Below are positions 52,626 to 62,582 of a stretch of 64,000 bases of DNA, in pieces; within the stretch, counting starts at the first letter, position 1, and every line of letters begins with the position of its first letter. The translations under genes and the position numbers were made by a program. This DNA is from Aurantibacter_A sp965215845 (GTDB lineage: Bacteria; Bacteroidota; Bacteroidia; Flavobacteriales; Flavobacteriaceae): the NCBI GenBank assembly GCA_965215845.1, contig CBDCEL010000004.1, positions 1,178,001-1,242,000 of the forward strand, given 5' to 3'. Under the pieces are notes generated by a model. The model was not told the DNA's origin and made no database searches. It saw only the letters and a list, made by a program, of their open reading frames with translations.

Positions 52626-52633
52626 GATTCTGG

Positions 52634-53473
52634 TTATTTGATCATCCCTAAGTTGATTACCTCCTGTTCGGTCAAATAACGCCAATGACCCCTGGGTAAA
52701 TCTTTTTTGGTAAGTCCGGCATAGGCCACCCGGTCAATTTTTACTACTTCGTAACCGAGATGTTCAAAAATTCGTTCGGCCAATTTGTTTTTTGAACTAT
52801 GTATTTCGATACCGACCTCGCGCTTGGGGGCGTTGTCTATGAAACTGATTTCTTGAATGCGAATGGTCTTTTCATCCAAAATGATTCCCTCTTGAATTTT
52901 TTTTAAATCCGTACTTCTCAGAGTTTTGTTCAATTCGACATGGTATATTTTTCGAAGTCCGTTTTTAGGATTTTTCAAGCGCTTGGTCAAATCACCGTCA
53001 TTCGTGAACAACAAAAGGCCTGTGGCACTCTTGTCCATTTTATCCACTGGCAGCAGGGGTGATTTCGAGGCATTGGAAATCAAACCAGAGACGTTCCGCT
53101 TTCCTTTTTCATCGCGAACCATGGTCGAAAAGTCTTTCGGTTTGTTGAGTAGTACATATTCCTTTTTAATCGGATTGAGCAAGCGCCCGTCGAACTTGAC
53201 CTCATCGGTCAATTTGACTTTATGGCCCATTTCGGTGATCGTCTTTCCGTTTACGGTAACATTCCCGGAAGCAATATAGATATCGGCATCCCGTCTTGAG
53301 CATACCCCCGAATTGGCAACGTATTTGTTCAAACGAACCAAATCTGTCTTGACACCCTCGTTCCCTTTTGCATTTCCTTTGAAAGTCTTCTTCTTTGAGG
53401 CGCCATCCCTTCTAAAAGTCGCGCCCTTTTTTCCTGGGGATTTTTTTCGTTTATTGGAATTCGATTTCTGCAT
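52634..53473 (-). CDS. rRNA pseudouridine synthase (RsuA/RluB family)
   Basis: 279 residues from the ATG at 53473; the TTG two codons earlier is not used. A long basic Lys/Arg/Gly-rich N-terminal tail (about 1-45) is followed by an S4 RNA-binding domain (RLNKYVANSGVCSRRDADIYI) and the synthase domain with catalytic Asp in VDKMDKSATGLLLFTNDGDL. The usual RLD motif reads KMD here; the Asp is kept. It isomerises uridine in ribosomal RNA. The basic tail is common in Bacteroidota homologues. Confidence 0.9.
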   Translation of the reverse strand: MQKSNSNKRKKSPGKKGATFRRDGASKKKTFKGNAKGNEGVKTDLVRLNKYVANSGVCSRRDADIYIASGNVTVNGKTITEMGHKVKLTDEVKFDGRLLNPIKKEYVLLNKPKDFSTMVRDEKGKRNVSGLISNASKSPLLPVDKMDKSATGLLLFTNDGDLTKRLKNPKNGLRKIYHVELNKTLRSTDLKKIQEGIILDEKTIRIQEISFIDNAPKREVGIEIHSSKNKLAERIFEHLGYEVVKIDRVAYAGLTKKDLPRGHWRYLTEQEVINLGMIK

Positions 53474-53576
53474 GGTCAAAATTTCTACAAAGGTAGCGAA
53501 GCAATTGGGATGAAGGTCACATATTGGTTCGTAAAAAAAATCGGAGAAGGAAGCATCTTCATGACCATACTAAAAC

Positions 53577-53607
53577 TTATCGCAAACCTGATTAAAAACT
53601 ATATTTA
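53577..53607 (+). promoter_or_regulatory. Possible promoter of the S9 peptidase gene
   Basis: TTA at 53577-53579, 20 bases, then TATATTTA at 53600-53607 (one mismatch to TAnnTTTG). It ends 20 bases before the ATG. Confidence 0.35.
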
Positions 53608-53627
53608 GTGCACCAAACCAAGGTAAA

Positions 53628-56411
53628 ATGATACACAAGATAATTTTTATAGGGGTTCTTCTTTTGACCTTTTCGATGACCGCACAAAAAAAAGTATTGG
53701 GCCATGATGATTTTGAGATTTGGAATGCCATCAAAGGAAAGGCACTTTCGCCAAATGGCGACTATGTAATATACGCGTTGCAAAAAGGCGAGAAAGACAG
53801 TCACCTAAAAATCAAGGACGGTAGTGGTAAATTGATTTTTGAACATGAGCGGTCTGAAAAGGGGCTTTTCACTTACGATTCAAAATACGCCCTATTTACG
53901 ATCAAAGCATGGAAAGATAGCGTTACCGCGATGAAAAGTCGAAAGGTCAAAAAAGAAAAACTCCCCAAGGATTCATTGGGCATTCTAAATATTTCAACAG
54001 GAAACTTCGATAAGTTGGCGAACATAAAATCATATAAGGTACCTGAAAAATGGTCGGGGTTCGTGGCCTATCTTTTAGAGGAAGTCGAAAAGGATTCGGA
54101 CAAAGATTCCACCGAAGTTGAAGGCGACAAAAAAGACAAACCCAAAAAGGTCGGAAAAAAAACTGGCCATCATTTGGTCTTGCGAAACTTGACATCAAAA
54201 AAAGAGGATACGATCAAGTTTGTTACCAACTATATATTTGCCAAAAGAGGTCGTTGGCTGGCCTACTCGACTACTGGTGAGGACAAAAAATCTGACCATG
54301 GGGTTTTTGTAATGAACTTGGAAAACGGACAAATCAAGAACGTGCATCGTTCAAAAAAAGCCAAATACCATAAGTTAGGCCTCAGTGAAACGGGCAAGAA
54401 ACTTGGTTTTGTGGTCGACACCGACACCACTAAAATTCAGGTACGGCCCAACGAGCTTTATGTTTGGGAAGTAGGTACGGAAAGTGCACAAAAAATATTG
54501 GAACCGAACGCTGCCCCAGAAGGATATATAGTCTCTTCAAATGGCAAAGTCCATTTTTCAAAAGACGAATCAAAGCTGTTTTTTGGTCTTGCAAAACAGC
54601 CTATTCCAAAAGATACCACCTTAACTGAAGATGAAATTGTGAACGTAGAGGTTTGGACGTACGACGAACCCCGCTTATACACTGTTCAAGAACTGCAATT
54701 GAAAAAAGACACGGTGCAATCTTTTGAAACCGTTGTCAATTTAAACAGCAATAAGTTGGTGCAATTGGGCAATGCATCTTATACCGATACAGAATTGGTA
54801 GATGAAGGAAACGCACTATATGCGCTCTCAAAAACTTCGATACCCCATGAACTGGAAAGTCAATGGACCGGCAGGCTCGATTTTGATTATCATGTAACCA
54901 ACACAAATACGGGGGAGGTCAAGCTAAAGTTGACCAAGGTTCCCTCGATGAAACTTAGCCCCAAAGCCAAATACACTTTTGGATACAACGACATTGATAG
55001 CACATGGTTTACCTATTCGATAGAATCGGGCAATTACAAAGCGCTGACCAAAGGAAAACCTTTCTACGACGAATTGAACGATTCTCCCAAATACCCAAAT
55101 CCATATGGTTCAGCCGGTTGGACGGAAAACGATAAACATCTTATCCTCTACGACCGCTATGATATTTGGAGGTTCGACCCAGTGACCGGTGAGGGCACCA
55201 AATTGACTTCCGGCAAAAAGAACAAGACCGTATATCGTTATATCGCCTTGGATAAAGAAATAAAACACCTGCCCACAAAAGAAAAGTGGTTATTGACAAC
55301 CTTCAATGAAACCTCAAAGGATTCAGGTTATGCTTTATTCAATCCTAGAAACAATGAGTTGCAATCGGTCGTGTCAGGGCCCTATCATTATTCCATTCCG
55401 TTAAAAGCCGAATTGGATGATGCTTTGCTCTATACACGCGAGTCTTTTCAAGAATTTCCCGATTTGAGATTGTCGAATCTGGATTTTAAAAATGTAATCG
55501 AGATCAGCGATGCGAATACACAACAAAAAGAATACAACTGGGGGACGATCGAACTCGTTAATTGGAACTCCCTAGATGGTAAGAAGTTGACCGGAATGCT
55601 AGTAAAACCGGAGAACTTCGACGCAAATAAGAAATATCCATTGTTGGTGAATTTCTATGAAAAAAGTTCAGATCGATTGCATCGTTATTGGCAGCCTAGG
55701 GCAGAGCGATCGACCATCAATTACAGCTATTATACAAGTCGAGGGTATGTAATTTTCAACCCAGATGTACATTATCGAATCGGGTACCCCGGTGAAAGTG
55801 CCTTTAATTGTGTTATCCCCGGCGTGACCTCTTTGATTGAAAAAGGTTTTATCGACGAAGATAATATTGGGGTCCAAGGCCATAGTTGGGGGGGATACCA
55901 GATTGCCTATCTCGTTACCAGAACGGATATCTTCAAAGCAGCAGAGGCAGGCGCTCCTGTGCCAAATATGATCAGTGCTTATGGTGGCATTCGCTGGTGG
56001 ACCGGCCTTAGCCGCCAATTTCAGTACGAACATACCCAAAGTAGAATCGGTGGCACTCCCTGGCAATACCCGACCCGTTATATCGAAAATTCTCCTATTT
56101 TCTCTTTGGATAAAATCAATACACCACTTTTGATCATGCACAATGACGCAGATGGTCATGTACCTTGGTACCAGGGTATAGAATTATTTGTGGGTTTGCG
56201 AAGATTAGGTAAACCTTCATGGTTTCTCAATTACAATGGTGAGCCGCATTGGCCTTTAAAACTCCAAAATCGCAAAGATTTTAGTCTTCGAATGTCACAG
56301 TATTTTGACTATTACCTTAAAAGTGCTCCCAAACCCTTGTGGATGGAACGTGGCGTACCTGCAATCGAAAAAGGCATTGATCAAGGGCTTGAGTTCGTGA
56401 AGGATCAATAA
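53628..56411 (+). CDS. S9 family (prolyl-oligopeptidase-like) secreted peptidase
   Basis: A 927-residue protein with a signal peptide (MIHKIIFIGVLLLTFSMTA). A beta-propeller part (about 30-640) includes a Lys/Asp-rich insert near 150-180 (EKDSDKDSTEVEGDKKDKPKK). The C-terminal hydrolase domain has GHSWGGY with Ser753, NDADGHVPW with Asp840 and EPHWP with His874, a complete triad. It would cleave short peptides in the periplasm. It is a single gene; the 100 bases after it hold no clear terminator. Confidence 0.92.
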   Translation: MIHKIIFIGVLLLTFSMTAQKKVLGHDDFEIWNAIKGKALSPNGDYVIYALQKGEKDSHLKIKDGSGKLIFEHERSEKGLFTYDSKYALFTIKAWKDSVTAMKSRKVKKEKLPKDSLGILNISTGNFDKLANIKSYKVPEKWSGFVAYLLEEVEKDSDKDSTEVEGDKKDKPKKVGKKTGHHLVLRNLTSKKEDTIKFVTNYIFAKRGRWLAYSTTGEDKKSDHGVFVMNLENGQIKNVHRSKKAKYHKLGLSETGKKLGFVVDTDTTKIQVRPNELYVWEVGTESAQKILEPNAAPEGYIVSSNGKVHFSKDESKLFFGLAKQPIPKDTTLTEDEIVNVEVWTYDEPRLYTVQELQLKKDTVQSFETVVNLNSNKLVQLGNASYTDTELVDEGNALYALSKTSIPHELESQWTGRLDFDYHVTNTNTGEVKLKLTKVPSMKLSPKAKYTFGYNDIDSTWFTYSIESGNYKALTKGKPFYDELNDSPKYPNPYGSAGWTENDKHLILYDRYDIWRFDPVTGEGTKLTSGKKNKTVYRYIALDKEIKHLPTKEKWLLTTFNETSKDSGYALFNPRNNELQSVVSGPYHYSIPLKAELDDALLYTRESFQEFPDLRLSNLDFKNVIEISDANTQQKEYNWGTIELVNWNSLDGKKLTGMLVKPENFDANKKYPLLVNFYEKSSDRLHRYWQPRAERSTINYSYYTSRGYVIFNPDVHYRIGYPGESAFNCVIPGVTSLIEKGFIDEDNIGVQGHSWGGYQIAYLVTRTDIFKAAEAGAPVPNMISAYGGIRWWTGLSRQFQYEHTQSRIGGTPWQYPTRYIENSPIFSLDKINTPLLIMHNDADGHVPWYQGIELFVGLRRLGKPSWFLNYNGEPHWPLKLQNRKDFSLRMSQYFDYYLKSAPKPLWMERGVPAIEKGIDQGLEFVKDQ

Positions 56412-56511
56412 TGCTAGTTATATTGAGTCCTTTTAATCTCTTTTTCACTGTATTTGATGGTCTTAGGCGGCTTTTATTGTAACATTTTGGTATTCGGATC
56501 GTTAATAAAAT

Positions 56512-57690
56512 ATGGTGAAGAAAATATTTTTGGCCTTTCTTTCGAGTTTGATATTTGCCTGCTCGAGTGACGATGGTAACGTACCTCCTATTGACAATGT
56601 TGACAAGGAATTGGTTTTAAGTCAAGCTTGGGAAACCGAAACAGAGCCTTTTTTACCTCAAGGTCTTGTCGTCGACGGAAATAATCGACCTTACTTCTAC
56701 GTGGCCGCCAAGGCGGGCGGACTATTGGTTTTCGAAGATTCAGATACGGCCTCACCGACACAGGTGGCATCTATTCCGATTGCGGAGTTAGGAGGTCTGC
56801 ACGCAATGAATATTTTTCAATCAGGGAATTATGTTTATTTATCACTGGGAGATTTCTTTGGAGGAGGCTCAAAAGCCGGTTTGGCCATTGTCGATGTAAC
56901 CGACCCGATGAACCCCTCTGTAACCGATCAGTGGGAAAGTACCGAGGTCATTGGCGGAACCGCAATAGTTGTCGTTCAAGGAAACTATGCCTATTTGGGA
57001 GGAATGAACCATGGTCTGTTCATTTTAGACGTTTCCAATCCGACATCGATTTTAGAGGTGAATCAGTTCTTGCCAGATATCAACTTTCCCGAGGAAAACC
57101 CAGGAAGTGTGGCTCACCCGAATGCCCGTGGAATGACAGTAGTGGGCAACCTTTTGTACCTGTGCTACGATGCGGGTGGAATCAGAATCATTGATGTTAG
57201 TGACAAACAAAACCCAAATGAGATTGGTCGGTTTCTGAATGATGCCGCACAACAAAATACCCCTAAGGCATATAACAATATCATAGTCAATGGTAACTAC
57301 GCCTATGTAGCGGTCGATTATTGCGGATTTGAAATTTGGGATGTGAGCGACCCCGGCAATGCACAAATGACCGGATGGTGGAACCCTTGGAACTGTGATA
57401 CGCTTGACAACATTTGGCTGAATAGTCTGGGCCACTCAAATCAAATGGGATTCGATGCACAGAACGAGCTTGTTTTCGTGTCAACCGGTAAAAGTGAACT
57501 GAGCGTTATGGATGTCTCCGATCCGAACAACCCAGAACTAAAAGAATCGTTCGGAACGCCGGATAATGCTCTGGCCACTTGGGGAATGGCGCTAAAAGAC
57601 GACCAGGTATATCTTCTTTACATCAAGGCTGCAGTACCCCTGTATAGTGATTGGTCGGGCCTTAAAAAATTGACCTGGTCATTTCAATAA
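56512..57690 (+). CDS. LVIVD-repeat lipoprotein
   Basis: A 392-residue protein with a lipobox at LIFAC. It is built of about six LVIVD-type blades (GLAIVDVTDPMNP, GLFILDVSNPTS, GIRIIDVSDKQNP, GFEIWDVSDPGN, ELSVMDVSDPNNP), giving a beta-propeller exposed on the cell surface or periplasm. Function of this family is unknown; some are linked to adhesion. It stands alone. Confidence 0.87.
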   Translation: MVKKIFLAFLSSLIFACSSDDGNVPPIDNVDKELVLSQAWETETEPFLPQGLVVDGNNRPYFYVAAKAGGLLVFEDSDTASPTQVASIPIAELGGLHAMNIFQSGNYVYLSLGDFFGGGSKAGLAIVDVTDPMNPSVTDQWESTEVIGGTAIVVVQGNYAYLGGMNHGLFILDVSNPTSILEVNQFLPDINFPEENPGSVAHPNARGMTVVGNLLYLCYDAGGIRIIDVSDKQNPNEIGRFLNDAAQQNTPKAYNNIIVNGNYAYVAVDYCGFEIWDVSDPGNAQMTGWWNPWNCDTLDNIWLNSLGHSNQMGFDAQNELVFVSTGKSELSVMDVSDPNNPELKESFGTPDNALATWGMALKDDQVYLLYIKAAVPLYSDWSGLKKLTWSFQ

Positions 57691-57820
57691 TTTTTTGCGC
57701 AACCAATAATCTCCGAAACTCATTTCCCAAATTCCTGGGCTGATATTGAGGTGGGTATTTCTTAATTGGCGAGACCATGGATTTATTGTAAATTCATGTC
57801 ATCGTTACTTCGATAATAGC

Positions 57821-59200
57821 ATGAAACACCTTCATCCCATTTTATTCCTTGTATTTGCCATAACAATGGCCTGTAACCCCAAGACCAAGCAGAAGGAAGT
57901 CAAAACGATTGCCGATAAGAACATCCCCAAGGTAGTGACCGCAGATATAGAGGCCGGTATTCAGGCCAACATTGCCAAAAAAGTAAAAGAAGGGGGTGGT
58001 TATTTCAACATGACCTTTGAAGGGAAGGAATTACGCCTACAGTTGGTACGTGTACATACCGAATACCTCTCTAATTTAGGGCCACGACGTCATTTTGCCT
58101 GTGTCGATCTGGCCGATGTAAGTGGTGATGTATATGATGTCGATTTTTTCTTGGCAGGAGACCCGGGTAGTATGACCGTTACCGAAACGACCCTCCATAA
58201 ACTTAATGGCAAGCCCTTTTATACTTGGAAACAGCGAAAAGACAAAACTTGGTATCGGGTACCAGTTCAAAACGCCTCAAACGATTTGTTGGGAGTCATT
58301 GAAGGAGAGGACCAATTCGAGTTTCTCTACGAGGTTACCTTGCCAGACATCAACGAATCGGCAAAAATATGGGTGCCCATTCCAAAAAGCGATCGATTCC
58401 AGACGGTTGAAATGTTGAATATCGAAGCTCCGGCGAACCATGAAATACTCGAAGAGAAGAACAATGGAAATTCAGTTTTATACATGCAGCTTTCACCTGA
58501 ACATAGTGGTAAAAAACTGAGGGTTACCTACGATGTTCACAGGCAAGAGAAAAAACCCTACGAAGAAGATGGCTCCCCTTCCAAATACTTAAATGCCAGC
58601 TTGCTCATGCCTATCGGTGATCGGTTTCAAGTGCTCGCAGATTCCATTATTGGGCAAAAACGAAACGATGGCACTATTATGCAAGCACGTGCCTTATATG
58701 ACTACGTAATCGACAATATGCGTTATATCAAAGCTGGAAAATATGGTACGGGCGATGCGGTCTACGCTTGTGACGCCCTTACGGGCAATTGTACAGAGTT
58801 TCATTCCCTCTTCATTTCTTTGGCCAGATCTGCAGGTATACCGTCGCGCTTTGCCGTAGGAGCGTCGATTCCCTCAGATCGGGATGATGGCGGTATCGAT
58901 GGTTACCACTGTTGGGCGGAATTCTATGCCGAGGGAAAATGGTGGCCCGTCGATATAAGTGAGGCCAACAAATATACTGCCCTCGCCACCTATTATTTTG
59001 GTCGGCATCCGGCCAATCGCATCGAATTCAGCCGAGGACGAGACCTTCGGTTAGATCCGGGCCCACTTTCGGGACCCATCAATTTTCTCGCATATCCGGT
59101 CATGGAAATAGGAGATACTCCCGCATTTCCCAAAACATTTTTTTCGTTTCAACGGAAAGATAGAAATGAGACCGCAAAAGATCTGGTCGGCCTACCCTGA
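57821..59200 (+). CDS. Transglutaminase-like lipoprotein
   Basis: 459 residues from the ATG at 57821, where the lipoprotein signal begins (lipobox ITMAC, Cys18); the frame upstream to 57746 adds 25 residues without a signal. The transglutaminase-like triad is complete: Cys324 in TGNCTEFHSL, His363 in GYHCWAEF and Asp378 in PVDISEA. The domain before it (about 60-260) has no clear match. Such proteins are peptidases or crosslinking enzymes. The end overlaps the convergent repeat lipoprotein by 9 bases. Confidence 0.87.
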   Translation: MKHLHPILFLVFAITMACNPKTKQKEVKTIADKNIPKVVTADIEAGIQANIAKKVKEGGGYFNMTFEGKELRLQLVRVHTEYLSNLGPRRHFACVDLADVSGDVYDVDFFLAGDPGSMTVTETTLHKLNGKPFYTWKQRKDKTWYRVPVQNASNDLLGVIEGEDQFEFLYEVTLPDINESAKIWVPIPKSDRFQTVEMLNIEAPANHEILEEKNNGNSVLYMQLSPEHSGKKLRVTYDVHRQEKKPYEEDGSPSKYLNASLLMPIGDRFQVLADSIIGQKRNDGTIMQARALYDYVIDNMRYIKAGKYGTGDAVYACDALTGNCTEFHSLFISLARSAGIPSRFAVGASIPSDRDDGGIDGYHCWAEFYAEGKWWPVDISEANKYTALATYYFGRHPANRIEFSRGRDLRLDPGPLSGPINFLAYPVMEIGDTPAFPKTFFSFQRKDRNETAKDLVGLP

Positions 59201-59485
59201 CACGGAATCCTTTGGATGTTCCTCACCCTTTGGGTGTTCCTCGCCATCTTTGGTGGGATGTTCCTCACCATCTTTTGCTGGATGCTCCTCACCGTCTTTC
59301 GAGGGATGTTCTTCTTTGGCGGCCCCATCTTCAGAGGGGTGTTCTTCACCTGCAGGGTGTTCTGCCTGCTCTTCAGTGTTTTCTTCTTTTTTTTGTTCCC
59401 GGCAAGAGTTCAAGGTTCCGGCAGTAACGAAGCCAAACAAGAGCATTACCAAAGTAAAGTATTTAAGTTCTTTCAATCTATTCAT
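59192..59485 (-). CDS. Small lipoprotein with EEHPxxDG repeats
   Basis: A 97-residue protein with a signal peptide and lipobox LNSC (Cys28). The mature part is a low-complexity repeat, residues about 41-91, built of EEHP-x-x-DG units (EEHPSKDG, EEHPAKDG, EEHPTKDG, EEHPKG, EEHPKD). It is highly acidic and His-rich, which suggests metal or cation binding. The antisense frames also look open because of the repeat and are shadows. It is convergent with the transglutaminase-like gene. The promoter region before it (59486-59697) shows nothing else. Confidence 0.75.
   Translation of the reverse strand: MNRLKELKYFTLVMLLFGFVTAGTLNSCREQKKEENTEEQAEHPAGEEHPSEDGAAKEEHPSKDGEEHPAKDGEEHPTKDGEEHPKGEEHPKDSVSG
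59212..59365. repeat. Tandem direct repeats coding EEHPxxDG
   Basis: Imperfect tandem units of about 24 bases (with shorter 15- to 18-base variants) form the 3' half of the lipoprotein gene. They encode the EEHP-x-x-DG units. Such arrays can expand or shrink by slippage. Confidence 0.7.
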
Positions 59486-59697
59486 GACGTGGTTGTTTTA
59501 TTAATGAAATGATATGACTTTTTTAATCAAAATTATAGGGCCAAATAACTGACCTTCCAAAAACTAAATATAACAAATTCTGTATGAACCCTGTCAGATG
59601 GCTTCATTTATGGCCTAAACCCGGGGCAAAGTTGTGCATGCTATCATCGCACCATTTTTCTTGGAAAATTGGCAAAGATTTGCTTAAAACTAGCATT

Positions 59698-60669
59698 TCA
59701 TATGGGAGTATCCGGATTTCTGTTTTCAAACATCACGGTAGACTGTCGCTCCCGATTCACAATCAATTTGGTCACATCGGGCCGCGAATAATGCCCTACG
59801 GAATCAAAATTCTGTCGCTCTTCATAAATTCTGTTGAAATCCAAAGTTTCATAAATCAATCCTTCCTGATGAACTACGGGCTCGATGATCCATTCCCCAT
59901 CGGGGCCAGCAATACATGACCCCCCATTTGCAAGGGTATCGGGAGCTTTCGATAAAATGGCATCTAAATGTGGGGTGTCTTTTGGAAAGTCCTCCTTTTT
60001 CATCAAAGAGGAAACCGAAATCACGAAGCTTCTTGACTCCCTTGCAATGAAGCGTGTAATATCTTTGGTATTATGGTCACTGCCGGGCCAAACGGCAATA
60101 TGTAGGTTTTCCCCCTGCCCGTAGAGCGACGCACGGGGCAGTGGCATCCAATTTTCCCAACAGTTCAGCCCGCCTACCGTAAATTGTTTCAATGAATGTA
60201 CCTGAAGTCCATTTCCATCTCCAGGAGCCCAAGTCAGTCGTTCGTCATAGGTTGGTTGTAATTTACGATGTACCGATTTGATTTCTCCCATTTCATTGAT
60301 ATAGACCAATGAAGCATAAATACTATGGCCGCCTCGATTTTTGGCACGCTCCATTATTCCTAAATAAATGGCTATGTCATTCGTTCTGGCAAGCTCGCAT
60401 ATGGTATCTAATTCACCTACCTCGATTTGAACGGAATTTCGAACATAGTGGGCATGAAGTTCTTTGTTGATTTTTAGGTCCCATTTTGCGCCATCGGTCA
60501 GCGCCAGCCAAAAAGGATATCCCGGTAGCAACGCCTCTCCGAAAACGATAAGCTCAGCATTCTCTTTTGATGCTTCCATGACGGTCGCCTCGATTTTTTT
60601 TAGGGTAGCCTTTTTGTCCAACCAAATGGGTGAAATTTGGGCCAGGGCGACTTTTAAATAATGTTCCAT
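59698..60669 (-). CDS. Carbon-nitrogen hydrolase, nitrilase family
   Basis: 323 residues with the complete catalytic set: Glu45 in FGEALLPGYP, Lys136 in HRKLQPTY and Cys170 in GGLNCWENWMP. The CWEN and HRKLQPTYxERL patterns are those of true nitrilases (branch 1) rather than amidases. It hydrolyses nitriles to acids; the substrate is unknown. Its start overlaps the end of the UbiA-like prenyltransferase gene by 16 bases, so it is the last gene of the isoprenoid set. Confidence 0.88.
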   Translation of the reverse strand: MEHYLKVALAQISPIWLDKKATLKKIEATVMEASKENAELIVFGEALLPGYPFWLALTDGAKWDLKINKELHAHYVRNSVQIEVGELDTICELARTNDIAIYLGIMERAKNRGGHSIYASLVYINEMGEIKSVHRKLQPTYDERLTWAPGDGNGLQVHSLKQFTVGGLNCWENWMPLPRASLYGQGENLHIAVWPGSDHNTKDITRFIARESRSFVISVSSLMKKEDFPKDTPHLDAILSKAPDTLANGGSCIAGPDGEWIIEPVVHQEGLIYETLDFNRIYEERQNFDSVGHYSRPDVTKLIVNRERQSTVMFENRNPDTPI

Positions 60670-61574
60670 TGTCGAAAACGGTTAAGAATCAAATCCACAT
60701 CGATTAACAAGATACTGAAAACCCCCACAACGATGATAAGCTTCAGCATGTTATGCAGCAAAACATAGTGTTTTTTTGAAGAAGATTTCCAAAGTATCAA
60801 CAAGGAAAAAATCAACAGAAAACTACTTGCTATGAAATAGAGATACATATGCCCCACGTCGAACTTCGCAATCAATAAATACGAGGGCAACAACGTCAAG
60901 ATGATCAGGCAACTGATGATAATCTTAGAAGTATTGGACCCATATAAAATTGGCACCGTCTTATAATTTTGGGCCAAATCACCTTTGATGTTTTCGAGAT
61001 CTTTGATCATTTCCCGGGCCAGAATCAACAAAAACAGAAACATGGCATGTACGAAGATCACCGTTTCGAAATTTTTGTAATAGACGAATACCGCAAAAAA
61101 AGGTGCAATGGAGAGTATGGCCGAAACGATGTTGCCCACAAATGGGATACGCTTCAATTTGTGGGAATAAAACCAAATACCGAAAATGTAGGCCGAAAAG
61201 AAAAACACGGCCCTAAAAGAAACATAGCTCGCGGCTATTACCGCCAAGAAATTCAAGATAAAATAAGTAGTCAATTTGAACCTTTGGCTTACCAGGCGAT
61301 CCAGCCAACTCTTACGAGGTTTATTGATTAGGTCCTTTTCGGCATCATAGAAATTATTGATAATATAGCCACTGGCGATAACCAGGGCCGAGGCTGTTAC
61401 AATAAGAAATAGATTTAAGTCAAAAACAACCTTTCGAAGTGGTAGGTGGTGCCCAAGAATATAAATCGCGGCCAAGTATTGGGCCAAGGCAATCATCAAG
61501 ATATTGTATCCTCGAACAACGGAAAACAGACTCAACAACTTTAGCAGCAAGAGTTTGTTCCTTCTTGTAAGCAT
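60654..61574 (-). CDS. UbiA-family prenyltransferase (geranylgeranylglycerol-phosphate geranylgeranyltransferase type)
   Basis: 306 residues with about eight membrane helices. Two Asp-rich motifs are visible: NNFYDAEKDLINKP (73-86) and REMIKDLENIKGD (about 187-199). The family transfers prenyl groups to ring or glycerol acceptors. In Bacteroidota this gene, next to mevalonate genes, is annotated as a digeranylgeranylglyceryl-phosphate-synthase-like enzyme. Menaquinone prenylation by MenA is an alternative, but its motif context differs. It lies 9 bases after the mevalonate kinase gene. Confidence 0.86.
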   Translation of the reverse strand: MLTRRNKLLLLKLLSLFSVVRGYNILMIALAQYLAAIYILGHHLPLRKVVFDLNLFLIVTASALVIASGYIINNFYDAEKDLINKPRKSWLDRLVSQRFKLTTYFILNFLAVIAASYVSFRAVFFFSAYIFGIWFYSHKLKRIPFVGNIVSAILSIAPFFAVFVYYKNFETVIFVHAMFLFLLILAREMIKDLENIKGDLAQNYKTVPILYGSNTSKIIISCLIILTLLPSYLLIAKFDVGHMYLYFIASSFLLIFSLLILWKSSSKKHYVLLHNMLKLIIVVGVFSILLIDVDLILNRFRQWNII

Positions 61575-61583
61575 TTGATGGAC

Positions 61584-62522
61584 TTAGAAGTTGTAAACCA
61601 CTTCCAAATTGTAGTCTTTAAGGGTCTTTTGGGCCTTTTCGAAATCTTGTGTGAAGCCGAGTATATAGCCCCCACCTCCTGAACCACATAATTTCAGATA
61701 GTATTCATTGGTCTCGATTCCTTTTTTCCATAGTTCATGGAACTTGGCAGGTATCATCGGCTTAAAATTGTCGAGGACGACATGCGACAATTGCCTCAGG
61801 TTGCCGAAAAGAGATTTTATGTTTCCGTTTACAAAATCCTCTACGCAGGCGTCGGTATGCTTGATAAACTGATTTTTAAGCATGTTTCGAAAACCTTCTT
61901 GCTTCATCTTTTCCATAAAAAGCTGAACCATGGGCGCCGTCTCGCCTGTCGAACCACTGTCTAGCAAAAAGACCGCTCCTTTCCCCTCCAAGTTCTGGGA
62001 GGGAATACTGGTCGACTCGATATTATCTTGTGAATTGATCAAGATGGGCAGACTCAGATAACTGTTAAGGGGATCCAAACCAGAGGACTTTCCGTGAAAA
62101 AAAGATTCCATTTTTCCGAAAATCTTCTTCAATTTCAACAATTTTTCCCGGGTCAGGTTTTCGAGGACGGTGATTTTATCATGGGCGTATTTATCATAGA
62201 TCGCGGCCACCAAGGCACCACTGCTCCCAACCCCATATCCCTGCGGGATGGAACTGTCAAAATACATTCCCCCATTGACATCTCTCTTCAACGAATCAAA
62301 ATCAAAAGAAACCAATTCAGGACTGTTCTTCTGAACCATTTCAAGATAACCCACAAACTCGCGAAGCCCGCTGTTCGATTTCTTGGCGATTTCCGAATCA
62401 TTGTCGTCGGTCTTCAATGCTCCCTTAAAGAAGTTATAGGGAATAGACAGGCCTTTGGAATCCTTGATGATACCATATTCCCCGAAGAGGAGTATTTTCG
62501 AGTAAAACAATGGTCCTTTCAT
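61584..62522 (-). CDS. Mevalonate kinase-like GHMP kinase
   Basis: 312 residues. GHMP motif 1 is LLFGEYGIIKDSKGLSIP, the ATP loop GYGVGSSGALVAAI, then KSSGLDPLNSYL and the C-terminal LCGSGGGGYILG. It sits between mvaD and the UbiA-like gene, so phosphorylation of mevalonate is the likely reaction. It differs from the GYDIA kinase at the left edge of the window, leaving one kinase for each of the two pathway steps. The gap to mvaD is 60 bases. Confidence 0.9.
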   Translation of the reverse strand: MKGPLFYSKILLFGEYGIIKDSKGLSIPYNFFKGALKTDDNDSEIAKKSNSGLREFVGYLEMVQKNSPELVSFDFDSLKRDVNGGMYFDSSIPQGYGVGSSGALVAAIYDKYAHDKITVLENLTREKLLKLKKIFGKMESFFHGKSSGLDPLNSYLSLPILINSQDNIESTSIPSQNLEGKGAVFLLDSGSTGETAPMVQLFMEKMKQEGFRNMLKNQFIKHTDACVEDFVNGNIKSLFGNLRQLSHVVLDNFKPMIPAKFHELWKKGIETNEYYLKLCGSGGGGYILGFTQDFEKAQKTLKDYNLEVVYNF

Positions 62523-62582
62523 AGAGATAATTCAATTTGGGACAACAAGCTAACGCTTATAAGACGTAAATATGTCAAAAAG

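Noticed and set aside
59212..59365. Direct repeats resembling a CRISPR array
   Set aside because: Units are adjacent with no unique spacers, are in frame with a protein repeat, and no cas genes are nearby.
59166..59504. Ser/Cys-rich ORF on the plus strand opposite the repeat lipoprotein
   Set aside because: It is the antisense reading of the EEHPxxDG repeat. The minus-strand frame has a signal peptide and lipobox and is the real gene.
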